Program-made: the position numbers and the translations under genes
Shown here: positions 20,731 to 29,903 of the stretch, in pieces
Layout of the letters: every line of letters starts with the position of its first letter
Numbering within the stretch: position 1 is the first letter of the stretch
NCBI GenBank assembly: GCA_905235375.1
Contig: CAJOLH010000018.1
Span: 1-64,000, forward strand
Length of the DNA: 64,000 nt
Origin: an uncultured Bacteroidales bacterium
GTDB taxonomy: Bacteria; Bacteroidota; Bacteroidia; Bacteroidales; UBA3663
Reading direction: 5' to 3'
The notes under the pieces: generated by a model
Seen by the model: the letters and a program-made list of their open reading frames with translations, nothing else
Told to the model about the DNA's origin: nothing
Database searches by the model: none

Positions 20731-21828
20731 ATGTCTATTAAATTCTCAAATCTCATTATTCTGCTGACGATACTTTTGTCGTCAGGAATGCTTCGAGCGC
20801 AGGAGCAAAAGGATCTCAACTACTGGTCGCAGGAGCTGAAAAGCCGCATCACGCTCAATGGTTATGCCCAGGCGGGCTATACCTATACGAATTATGATGG
20901 GCGCAACAGCAACACCTGGGACGTGAAGCGCACGTTGCTTTGGGCCAAGGCGCGTATCACCGACCGTTGGTCGTTCCTCTTTATGCACGACTTCAATAGT
21001 CAGGTGCAGGAGTTCTACACGGACTATCGTGTGACCAAGGGCAATGAGTTGACCATCCGATTCGGTCAGTTCAAGAACCAGCTCTCGATGGAAAACCCAC
21101 TGTCGCCTGTCACGTTGGAAACGGTGGATGTCTGCTCGCAGAGTGTCACTTATCTCACTGGATGCGGATCGGATCCCCTTTTCGGCATCAATTACGGACG
21201 CGACCTGGGCATTGACCTCTATGGGCAGCTTTTCGATGGCAAGCTTTTCTACAACCTTGAAGTGCTGAATGGACGCGGCATCAATGCCAAGGATCTGGAC
21301 AACCGGAAGAACGTGATTGTCAAGCTCGATTATCGTCCGGTGGAGGGTCTCCGCTTTGCCGTTTCTGCACAGAAGGGCTATGCTACGTCGCTGGTTGCTT
21401 CGTCGGTCTATATTCCTGCTGAGAATGCCATCGAACAGGGCGAGACCTATCGCAGGGATCGCTGGACGGCAGGTGTCGAATACAAGGCTGGCAGCAACGA
21501 CTATTGGAAGAATCGCAGGTGGTCGGTGCGCAGCGAAGTGCTTGGAGGCCGCGATGGAGAGACCAATTCATGGGGTGGATATGTGACATCCGCCATTCCT
21601 TTGGTTGGACAACTTGACCTTGTGGCATCGTTCGACTACTTTGACTATGCCAAGGGCTACGACCGTGAACGCACGGAGGTGATTGCCGGCCTGCAGTATT
21701 GGTTCTTCACCAAATGCCGTTTCCAGCTGCAATACACCTGGGCATCGTCGTGGACCGACGGCTTGAACACGGCTTGGATTGACGATGCTTGCAACCGCGT
21801 GCAGATCCAGATGCAGATGGCGTTCTAA
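20731..21828 (+). CDS. Outer membrane porin (phosphate-selective porin O/P-like)
   Basis: Signal peptide, beta-strand pattern, RITDRWSFLFMHDFNSQVQEFYTDY...GQFKNQLSMENPLSPVT. Confidence 0.8.
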   Translation: MSIKFSNLIILLTILLSSGMLRAQEQKDLNYWSQELKSRITLNGYAQAGYTYTNYDGRNSNTWDVKRTLLWAKARITDRWSFLFMHDFNSQVQEFYTDYRVTKGNELTIRFGQFKNQLSMENPLSPVTLETVDVCSQSVTYLTGCGSDPLFGINYGRDLGIDLYGQLFDGKLFYNLEVLNGRGINAKDLDNRKNVIVKLDYRPVEGLRFAVSAQKGYATSLVASSVYIPAENAIEQGETYRRDRWTAGVEYKAGSNDYWKNRRWSVRSEVLGGRDGETNSWGGYVTSAIPLVGQLDLVASFDYFDYAKGYDRERTEVIAGLQYWFFTKCRFQLQYTWASSWTDGLNTAWIDDACNRVQIQMQMAF

Positions 21829-21954
21829 ATTTTATTGGAGATTTCGGTATTTCGGGTTCCCTGAATATCGGTTTATCGGAATATCGGTATAACGAAATAC
21901 CGGAATGCCGAAATATCGAGATAATGAATTCTTCTTTTTAATATCTTCCTTATC

Positions 21955-23517
21955 ATGTTTATTAAAATTCTTCTTACGATTATTTTCTTCGCCATCACCA
22001 TTGGTGTAGGCATCTACAGTCGCAAGCAGGCTCGTTCTGTCGATGGCTTTGTGTTGGGTGGTCGTAATGTCGGAGGTTGGCTTACTGCATTTGCGTATGG
22101 TACTTCGTATTTTTCGGCGGTAGTCTTCGTGGGTTATGCCGGACAGTTCGGCTGGAAGTATGGTCTGGCCTCGTCGTGGATTGGTGTAGGCAATGCCATC
22201 ATCGGTTCGCTGTTGGCATGGCTTGTCCTGGGGCGTCGCACCAAACAGATGACCCAGCATATCCAGTCGCGCACCATGCCCGACTTCTTTGGCACCCGTT
22301 ACCGTAACCAGGGCTTGCGTGTGACTGCATCGATCATCGCATTTGTCTTCCTGATTCCTTACACTGCTGGTGTCTATATGGGCATTTCGAAGCTTTTCGA
22401 GATGGGCTTTGGCATCCCCTATACCTATTGCGCATGGATCATGGCCATCCTGACAGGCTGCTATGTGATATTGGGCGGATATAAGGCTACGGCCATCAAT
22501 GACTTCATACAGGGCGTGATTATGCTGCTGGGCATCACCACGGTCATCGCTGTGGTCATCAATCATCAGGGCGGATTGACCGAGGCCATTCATAAGATGG
22601 CGATGCAGGTACCCAACGCCGATGACCTTGCCAACGACAAGGCTGGTCTCTACACCAATTTCCAGGCTGGGGATTTCGCCTCTTGGTTCGGTCCGAACGT
22701 GATGAGTCTGCTTGGTGTGGTTGTGCTCACTTCGCTTGGTACGTGGGGTCTTCCACAGATGGTGGGCAAGTTCTATTCGATTTCCGATGAGGGAGCCATC
22801 CGCCGAGGCACGATCATCTCGACCATCTTCGCCTTCATAGTGGCTGGCGGCTGCTATTTCTTGGGCGGCTTCGGACGTCTGTATGTGCCGACGGCCTTCA
22901 ATGCAGAGCGTGGCAAGTTCGTCTATGACAACATCATCCCATCGATGCTTGAGACCCTTCCCGATGCACTCATTGCCCTGGTTGTGCTGCTTGTGCTTTC
23001 TGCCTCGATGTCCACTTTGGCCTCGCTGGTGCTCACCTCGTCATCGACAATGACGCTCGACCTCATCTATCGCGACAAGAAATCGACGGAAGATGAGGTG
23101 CGCGAAGGAGAAATCGACGATATGATAGCTGAGAAGATTGAGCGTCGCAAGGTGGTCATCATGCGCGTGCTCATCGTGTTCTTCATTGTCATCTCGCTGA
23201 TGATTGCGCTCAATCCTCCGCAGTTCATCGCTCAGCTGATGGGCATTTCGTGGGGCGCTTTGGCAGGAGCATTCCTTGCACCGTTCCTCTATGGACTCTA
23301 CTGGCGCGGAGTCACACCGACTGCGGTCTGGGCTTGCTTCGTGTGGGGCGTGGGTCTGACCTTGGTCAATATGCTGTCGGGCAATGCCATCCTCAATCCT
23401 ATCGATTGTGGTGCTGTAGCCATGGTGGGCGGCTTCATCGTTGTGCCCCTCGTTTCACTCTTCACGCCGAAGTTGAAGAAGGAGAAGGTCGATAAGATTT
23501 TCGAGTGTTATAAGTAA
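21955..23517 (+). CDS. Sodium:solute symporter family protein
   Basis: 520 aa multi-TM; RKQARSVDGFVLGGRNVGGWLTAFAYGTSYFSAVVFVGYAG. Confidence 0.9.
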   Translation: MFIKILLTIIFFAITIGVGIYSRKQARSVDGFVLGGRNVGGWLTAFAYGTSYFSAVVFVGYAGQFGWKYGLASSWIGVGNAIIGSLLAWLVLGRRTKQMTQHIQSRTMPDFFGTRYRNQGLRVTASIIAFVFLIPYTAGVYMGISKLFEMGFGIPYTYCAWIMAILTGCYVILGGYKATAINDFIQGVIMLLGITTVIAVVINHQGGLTEAIHKMAMQVPNADDLANDKAGLYTNFQAGDFASWFGPNVMSLLGVVVLTSLGTWGLPQMVGKFYSISDEGAIRRGTIISTIFAFIVAGGCYFLGGFGRLYVPTAFNAERGKFVYDNIIPSMLETLPDALIALVVLLVLSASMSTLASLVLTSSSTMTLDLIYRDKKSTEDEVREGEIDDMIAEKIERRKVVIMRVLIVFFIVISLMIALNPPQFIAQLMGISWGALAGAFLAPFLYGLYWRGVTPTAVWACFVWGVGLTLVNMLSGNAILNPIDCGAVAMVGGFIVVPLVSLFTPKLKKEKVDKIFECYK

Positions 23518-23660
23518 GGGAGTAAAAGAGGAGTAAAAAGGGAGTAAAAGGGTAGTGAAAGGGACAAATGTTCTTTTGGCTTTCTTGAGGGCTGAAGGTA
23601 GTAATGTCCCTTAATATCCCATAAAATCCCTAATAATCCCTTAATATCCCTAATAATCCA
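23518..23660. repeat. Bipartite intergenic repeat element, copy A
   Basis: (GGGAGTAAAA)n left arm; core GGGACAAATGTT...GAAGGTAGTAATGTCCC; right arm (TCCCTTAATA)n. Confidence 0.6.
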
Positions 23661-24074
23661 CTACATCAGCGCGTCATATTCCATTGGCGCTTGTTTGCGA
23701 TAGGCGAGAGCGGTGCAAGAAGCAACGATTTCGCCTGTTGCTTTTTTTATGGTGACTTGTGCAAAAGGAATCTTCTTGTGGTTGACGGTTTCTACAGCTT
23801 CGGCGATGAGGTGATCGCCCAGCAAAGCGGAAGAGACGTAGGTCACCTGATTCTCGATGCCCAGGGTGAGCAGGCCATGAGAGTTCATGACCGCAGCGAT
23901 GGCAAGGTCGGCAAGTGTGAAGATGGCACCGCCTTGGCAAACGTTTCCACCATTGAGGTGCTTGTCTTCGACGGTCATTTCTGCCTTGGCATATCCCTCA
24001 CGGATTTCGGTAAGCTGGATTCCATTGGTCTTTGCAAAGCGATCGGTCTCGTTGAGTCGTTCTAAAAGAGTCAT
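23661..24074 (-). CDS. PaaI-family hotdog thioesterase
   Basis: GYAKAEMTVEDKHLNGGNVCQGGAIFTLADLAIAAVMNSHG; start trimmed to MTLLERL. Confidence 0.9.
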   Translation of the reverse strand: MTLLERLNETDRFAKTNGIQLTEIREGYAKAEMTVEDKHLNGGNVCQGGAIFTLADLAIAAVMNSHGLLTLGIENQVTYVSSALLGDHLIAEAVETVNHKKIPFAQVTIKKATGEIVASCTALAYRKQAPMEYDALM

Positions 24075-24233
24075 TTCAGTAAAGAATTTTAAGTGATTAT
24101 CCTGTTTTTTCGGTGCAAATATACAAAAAATACGTGAATCTTGAAAAAAAAGCAAGTATTTTTTCGCAAATACTAAAATAATGATTATCTTTGCACACAA
24201 TTGACACCATTTTTCCTTTTAAATAGATTTTAT

Positions 24234-25844
24234 ATGAAAAGGCTTCTATTAGGTGATGAGGCTATTGCTTTGGGCGCATTGCACGCAGGACTCTCTGGTG
24301 TATATGCTTATCCGGGCACCCCATCCACAGAAATCACAGAGTTTATACAGGGCGATAAGTTGGCTCGCGAGCGCAATGTTCATTCACGCTGGTGTACGAA
24401 TGAGAAGACGGCGATGGAGGCTGCTCTCGGAATGTCGTATGCCGGTAAGCGTGCGCTGGTGTGCATGAAGCATGTCGGCATGAATGTCTGTGCGGATGCT
24501 TTTGTCAACTCTGCTATTACCGGTTGCAACGGTGGACTTATCGTCTTGGCGGCTGATGATCCTTCGATGCACTCGAGTCAGAATGAACAGGATTCGCGCT
24601 TCTACGGCAAGTTCGCCATGATACCTGTATTCGAACCATCGAACCAGCAGGAGGCATACGATATGGTGGAGGAGGCTTTTGCATTGAGCGAGCGCTTGAA
24701 GGAGCCTGTCCTTATGCGTGTTGTGACTCGCTTGGCCCATTCGCGTGCTGCTGTCGAGATACATGATGCGAAGGCAGAGAATGAGCTTAGCCCGGAGACT
24801 GACCGTACGCATTGGGTGCTCCTTCCTGGCAATGCCAAGCGTCAATATGCTGCCCTCATCGAGAAGCAGCCCGTAATTGCCGAGGCAGCTGCCGATAGCG
24901 AGTTCAATCGACTGGAACTTTGCGAAGACGAACCTGAAAACAAGACCGGTGTCATCTGCTGCGGTATTGGTTATAACTATGTGAAGGAAGCCGTGGGCAA
25001 TACGATGAACGTCCTCAAGGTTTCGCAATATCCACTCCCTGAGAAGGACATTGTGGCACTGGCTGCGGTTTCTGAAAACCTGCTTGTGGTTGAGGATGGT
25101 CAGCCTGTAGTCGAGGAGCTTGTTCGCGGTATGCTCGGTGCCGGTTATCCCGTGTATGGTCGTCTGACGGGAGCCCTTCCCCGCGCAGGAGAACTCAATC
25201 CCGACAATGTGGCAAAGGCTCTCGGCGTAGAGAGCAATAAGGTGTATGATCCGAGTCCTGTGCTCGCCGGTCGCCCGCCACAGTTCTGCCAGGGGTGTGG
25301 ACATCGTGATGTATATAATGCCCTTCGTGAAGTTGTGGCAGAGTTTGGCGACAAGGCGCGTGTCTTCGGCGATATCGGATGCTATACCTTGGGTGCTCTT
25401 CCTCCATTTACAGCTATCGATTCGTGTGTCGATATGGGTGCTTCGATTACGATGGCCAAGGGCGCTGCTGATGCAGGGGTTCATCCTTCGATTGCCATCA
25501 TCGGAGACTCCACCTTCACCCATTCGGGCATGACCGGATTGCTTGATGCCGTCAATGACCATTCGAATATTGTGGTGGTGATCAGCGACAATCTTACTAC
25601 GGGCATGACGGGAGGACAGGATTCGGCAGGCACCAGCAAGTACGAAGCCATCTGTGTCGCCCTCGGTGTCGATCCGGCTCATGTGCGTGTCATCGTTCCA
25701 CAGCCTACCAAGGTTGAGCAGATCAAGGAGATGATTCGCGAAGAGATTGCCTATCCTGACGTATCGGTCATCATCCCACGTCGTGAATGTATTCAGACAC
25801 TGGCACGCCATGCTCGTCAGAAGGCTGCCGCGCGCAAACAATAA
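24234..25844 (+). CDS. iorA: Indolepyruvate ferredoxin oxidoreductase, alpha subunit
   Basis: YAYPGTPSTEITE...CQGCGHRDVYNAL...GDIGCYTLGALPP...GDSTFTHSGMTGLLDAV. Confidence 0.93.
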   Translation: MKRLLLGDEAIALGALHAGLSGVYAYPGTPSTEITEFIQGDKLARERNVHSRWCTNEKTAMEAALGMSYAGKRALVCMKHVGMNVCADAFVNSAITGCNGGLIVLAADDPSMHSSQNEQDSRFYGKFAMIPVFEPSNQQEAYDMVEEAFALSERLKEPVLMRVVTRLAHSRAAVEIHDAKAENELSPETDRTHWVLLPGNAKRQYAALIEKQPVIAEAAADSEFNRLELCEDEPENKTGVICCGIGYNYVKEAVGNTMNVLKVSQYPLPEKDIVALAAVSENLLVVEDGQPVVEELVRGMLGAGYPVYGRLTGALPRAGELNPDNVAKALGVESNKVYDPSPVLAGRPPQFCQGCGHRDVYNALREVVAEFGDKARVFGDIGCYTLGALPPFTAIDSCVDMGASITMAKGAADAGVHPSIAIIGDSTFTHSGMTGLLDAVNDHSNIVVVISDNLTTGMTGGQDSAGTSKYEAICVALGVDPAHVRVIVPQPTKVEQIKEMIREEIAYPDVSVIIPRRECIQTLARHARQKAAARKQ

Positions 25845-25873
25845 TTATTTCGCGCGCAAACATTATTTATATT

Positions 25874-26449
25874 ATGAAGAAAGACATTATACTTTGCGGT
25901 GTGGGAGGACAAGGCATCCTTTCCATTGCTACTATCATAGGCGAGGCTGCCACAGCTGCCGGTCTGAATCTGAAACAAGCCGAGGTGCATGGCATGAGTC
26001 AACGCGGAGGTGACGTGCAATCCAATCTGCGCCTCTCTACCGACGTTATCTACTCCGATCTCATTCCGATGGGAGAGGCCGATGTCATCATCTCGATGGA
26101 ACCGATGGAGGCACTTCGTTACCTGCCTTATCTCAGCAAGGAGGGTGCGGTGGTGACATCCAGTCAGTCGTTTGTCAATATTCCCAACTATCCAGAAGTT
26201 TCGGCCATCGATGCTGAATTGGACAAACTGCCCAAGGTGGCGAAGCTTGACATCGAACAGATTGCCAAGGAGGTGGCTACGGTGCGTTCGGCCAACGTGG
26301 TGCTGCTCGGCATGGCGGCTCCCTATATCGGCATCCTTTCGACCGATGAACTGCGCGGGGCTGTTGCCCGTGTCTTTGAACGCAAGGGAGAGGCTGTCGT
26401 TGAGGCTAACCTGAAGGCCTTTGATGCGGGAGTGGCTGCGGTTGGATAG
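25874..26449 (+). CDS. iorB: Indolepyruvate oxidoreductase, beta subunit
   Basis: MKKDIILCGVGGQGILSIATIIGEAATAAGLNLKQAEVHGMSQRGGDVQSNLRLS. Confidence 0.93.
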   Translation: MKKDIILCGVGGQGILSIATIIGEAATAAGLNLKQAEVHGMSQRGGDVQSNLRLSTDVIYSDLIPMGEADVIISMEPMEALRYLPYLSKEGAVVTSSQSFVNIPNYPEVSAIDAELDKLPKVAKLDIEQIAKEVATVRSANVVLLGMAAPYIGILSTDELRGAVARVFERKGEAVVEANLKAFDAGVAAVG

Positions 26450-26508
26450 GCTTGGTGGCTATGGTAATTATAGTCAGAATAGTAGTTATTCCTTAATAAA
26501 TATATATA

Positions 26509-27843
26509 ATGAGTAAATTTCCAGTACCTGATAATTCATGCGAGTTCTTTGACCAGGAACACGAAAGCATGACACGTGAGCAAATCGAGGCGCTGCAGGT
26601 CGAGCGACTGAAAGAAACCATTGCTCGCTGCATGAAGAATCCTATCTACAAGCAGCGTTTCGAGGAGGCTGGCATCACCCCCGACAGCATTACTTCGGTG
26701 GCAGATGTCCGCAAGCTTCCATTCACGACCAAGCAGGACTTGCGTGAGAACTATCCTTTCGGCTTGGCATGTGTGCCCCTGAAGGAATGTGTGCGCCTGC
26801 ATTCGTCGAGCGGAACGACAGGCAATCCCACCGTCATCCTCCATACGCAGAATGACCTTGATGAATGGGCAAACCAGGTGGCCCGAAACCTTTGGATGGT
26901 GGGCTTGCGTCCTGATGATGTCTTCCAAAACTCTTCGGGCTATGGTATGTTTACCGGTGGCCTCGGCTTCCAGTATGGTGCTGAGCGTCTGGGTATGCTG
27001 ACCGTTCCTGCTGCCGCAGGCAATTCGCTTCGTCAGATCAAGTTCATCCGCGATTTCGGAACCACGGCGCTTCATGCTGTGCCAAGCTATGTGACCCGTC
27101 TTTACGAAGTTATGCAGGAGCAGGGCGTTGATCCACGGAAAGACACCCAGCTCAAGGTGCTCGCCATCGGTGCAGAGCCACATTCTGAGGAGCAGCGCAA
27201 ACGCATCGAGAATATGCTTGGCGTGAAGGCATATAACTCGTTCGGTATGTCGGAGATGTGCGGGCCGGGTGTCGGTTTCGAATGTAAGGAGCAAAATGGT
27301 CTGCACTTCTGGGAAGACTACTATATTGTCGAGATTGTTGACCCTGAGACGTTGGAGCCTGTGCCCGATGGAGAGATTGGCGAGCTGATTCTCACATCAA
27401 TCTGCCGTGAGGCCATGCCACTGATTCGCTATCGCACACGAGACCTCACCCGCGTACTGGGACGCACTTGTCCCTGCGGACGTAATCACATCCGTATCGA
27501 CCGTATGAGAGGCCGCTCCGATGATATGATCGTGCTCCGTGGTGTCAACATCTTCCCGATACAGATTGAGAAGATTCTGATGCAGTTCCCCGAACTTGCC
27601 AGCAATTATCTCATTACGCTCACGTCTGATGCAGACAATGACAATATGCTGGTTGAAGTGGAGCTTGAAGAGCTTTTCACCGATGATTTCCCGCGCCTGC
27701 TCGACCTTGAGAAGCGTATTCGCCGTGCCCTGAAGGATGAGATACTCCTCACGCCCCATATCAAACTGGTACCAAAGGGCACGCTTCCTGTAAGCGAAGG
27801 CAAAGCAGTGAGAGTTGTCGATAAGCGCAAAGTTTATCAATGA
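26509..27843 (+). CDS. Phenylacetate-CoA ligase family protein (first copy)
   Basis: LHSSSGTTGNPTV...YNSFGMSEMCGPGVGFEC...GRSDDMIVLRGVNIFPIQIE. Confidence 0.93.
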   Translation: MSKFPVPDNSCEFFDQEHESMTREQIEALQVERLKETIARCMKNPIYKQRFEEAGITPDSITSVADVRKLPFTTKQDLRENYPFGLACVPLKECVRLHSSSGTTGNPTVILHTQNDLDEWANQVARNLWMVGLRPDDVFQNSSGYGMFTGGLGFQYGAERLGMLTVPAAAGNSLRQIKFIRDFGTTALHAVPSYVTRLYEVMQEQGVDPRKDTQLKVLAIGAEPHSEEQRKRIENMLGVKAYNSFGMSEMCGPGVGFECKEQNGLHFWEDYYIVEIVDPETLEPVPDGEIGELILTSICREAMPLIRYRTRDLTRVLGRTCPCGRNHIRIDRMRGRSDDMIVLRGVNIFPIQIEKILMQFPELASNYLITLTSDADNDNMLVEVELEELFTDDFPRLLDLEKRIRRALKDEILLTPHIKLVPKGTLPVSEGKAVRVVDKRKVYQ

Positions 27844-27847
27844 GTTC

Positions 27848-27976
27848 AGAAATGTTCAAAAGGTTCGAAATGTTCAAAAGGTTAACCCCTCGAACCCCTC
27901 GAACCTCTCAAACCTCTCGAACCCCTCGAACCCCTCGAACCCCTCTTAACCCCTCAAACCCCTCTTAACCTCCCCC
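27848..27976. repeat. Intergenic (GAACCCCTC)n low-complexity repeat
   Basis: gttcaaaaggttcgaaatgttcaaaaggtt followed by aacccctcgaacccctcgaacctctcaaacctctcgaacccctcgaacccctcg. Confidence 0.8.
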
Positions 27977-27979
27977 ATT

Positions 27980-28399
27980 ATGACCATCAAACAACTTTCG
28001 ATATTCATCGAGAACAAGAGCGGGACACTCATCCGCGTTCTCGACCTTTTGAGCAAGGCCAATATACAGATTATTGCCTCCACCATTGCTGACACCAAGG
28101 ACTATGGCATTTTCCGTGTACTTTGCGACCAGCCCACCCAGGCTTACCTTCTCCTTCGCGAGAATGGCATCAACGTGCAACTTGCCGATGTGCTTGCCTT
28201 GAGCATCGACGATACACCCGGTCAAGCAGCCGATGCTGTGAAGTCGCTATCGTCAGAGGGCGTTGGCATCCTTTATATGTATTCCTTCCTTTGGAAGGGT
28301 AAAGGTGTGCTTGTGATGCGTGCCGACCCGAGTGAGAAAGCCAAGGAGATCATCACCATCAAGAAGATTGGTTTCCTCACGGAGGCAGACTTTCGCTAA
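27980..28399 (+). CDS. ACT domain protein
   Basis: MTIKQLSIFIENKSGTLIRVLDLLSKANIQIIASTIADTKDYGIFRVLCDQP. Confidence 0.9.
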   Translation: MTIKQLSIFIENKSGTLIRVLDLLSKANIQIIASTIADTKDYGIFRVLCDQPTQAYLLLRENGINVQLADVLALSIDDTPGQAADAVKSLSSEGVGILYMYSFLWKGKGVLVMRADPSEKAKEIITIKKIGFLTEADFR

Positions 28400-28445
28400 A
28401 TGACAATCAACTTTATTATCTTATTCTCATTATTATTCTACTATC

Positions 28446-29762
28446 ATGCCAAGAATTTTCAATCCCGAGATGGAGTGCATGGACCGTGAGTCGATGCGGA
28501 AACTCCAGAGTGAGCGTCTTGTGGCAACCGTAAAACGGTGCTATGAACTTGTTCCCTTCTACAGACGTAAGATGGACGAACTGGGTGTCAAACCCGAAGA
28601 CATCAAAGGTGTGGAAGACATCACCAAGCTGCCGTTTACGACCAAGTACGACCTGCGTGATGAATATCCTTTTGGCCTTCAAGCAGTGCCGATGGATAAG
28701 ATTCGTCGTATCCATGCCTCTTCGGGAACAACTGGCAAACCCGTTGTCGGCACTTATACCGAAGCCGACCTCGACATGTGGGCCGAATGTGTGGCTCGTG
28801 TGATGTCGGTAGGCGACATTGGACCAGGCGATGTCGTTCAGGTATCCTACGGCTACGGTCTTTTCACCGGTGGCCTGGGTGCTCATGATGGTGCTGCCAA
28901 GCTCGGTGCTATCCAGCTGCCTACGTCATCGGGTAATTCGAAGAAGCAGCTCATGCTGATGAAGGATTTTGGCACGACAGCCATCGCCTGCACTCCTTCC
29001 TATGCGCTTCGTTTGGCCGAGGTGATGTCCGAGATGGGCATGAGTGCCCGTGACCTGAAGCTTCGCGTGGGCTTCTTCGGCGCAGAGCCATGGACGTGGG
29101 GCATTCGCCGTGAACTGGAGAAACGATTCAACATCAAGGCCATCGACATCTATGGACTCACTGAGATGTGCGGCCCCGGCGTGGGCGGCGAGTGTGAGTA
29201 TCAGGACGGCACACATGTGTGGGAAGATATGTTCCTGCCCGAAATCATCGATCCCGATACCTTGCAGCCTGTCCATCAGGGCGAGGAGGGCGAACTGGTA
29301 TTTACCTCACTCTGCAAGGAGGGTATGCCGATGATTCGTTATCGTACACGCGACCTTACGCATCTGATTTATGAGAAGTGCAAGTGCGGACGCACAGCCG
29401 TGCGTTTGGGCAAGATTCTGGGTCGTTCGGACGATATGCTTATCATCCGTGGTGTCAACGTCTTCCCAAGTCAGATCGAGACTGTCCTTACGGAATTTCC
29501 TGTATTTACACCGCAGTATTTCATCACTGTCGATCGCAAGGACAACGAAGATACCTTCGATCTTGACGTGGAACTTCGCACCGAATACTTCTCGCCCAAT
29601 CCCGCCAAGCAGATGCCTTACATCAAGCCGCTTTACGACCGCATCGTAAGCTTGGTAGGCATCAAACCCAATATCCATATTTTGCCTCCAGGTGCCATCG
29701 AACGTTCGTCGGGCAAAGCCAAGCACGTCAACGACAAGCGTAACTTCAAGGATTGGAAGTAA
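28446..29762 (+). CDS. Phenylacetate-CoA ligase family protein (second copy)
   Basis: HASSGTTGKPVVGTYTEADL...DIYGLTEMCGPGVGGEC...GRSDDMLIIRGVNVFPSQIE. Confidence 0.93.
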   Translation: MPRIFNPEMECMDRESMRKLQSERLVATVKRCYELVPFYRRKMDELGVKPEDIKGVEDITKLPFTTKYDLRDEYPFGLQAVPMDKIRRIHASSGTTGKPVVGTYTEADLDMWAECVARVMSVGDIGPGDVVQVSYGYGLFTGGLGAHDGAAKLGAIQLPTSSGNSKKQLMLMKDFGTTAIACTPSYALRLAEVMSEMGMSARDLKLRVGFFGAEPWTWGIRRELEKRFNIKAIDIYGLTEMCGPGVGGECEYQDGTHVWEDMFLPEIIDPDTLQPVHQGEEGELVFTSLCKEGMPMIRYRTRDLTHLIYEKCKCGRTAVRLGKILGRSDDMLIIRGVNVFPSQIETVLTEFPVFTPQYFITVDRKDNEDTFDLDVELRTEYFSPNPAKQMPYIKPLYDRIVSLVGIKPNIHILPPGAIERSSGKAKHVNDKRNFKDWK

Positions 29763-29903
29763 GTCTAAGGGATTCTAAAGGACTTTAAGGGACGCTAAGG
29801 GACTTTAAGGGACGTATGTTTCTTGTGCCCCATTCCCAACAGGCGAAGGTATCGTCACTTAATATCCCCAAATATCCCTTTATATCCCCAAATATCCCTT
29901 TAT
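29762..29903. repeat. Bipartite intergenic repeat element, copy B
   Basis: (AAGGGACTTT)n left arm; core GGGACGTATGTTTCTT...GGCGAAGGTATCGTCAC; right arm (AATATCCCC/TTT)n. Confidence 0.6.

Noticed and set aside
24384-25841. 485-aa minus-strand ORF opposite iorA
   Set aside because: Shadow ORF of iorA; no domain signature.
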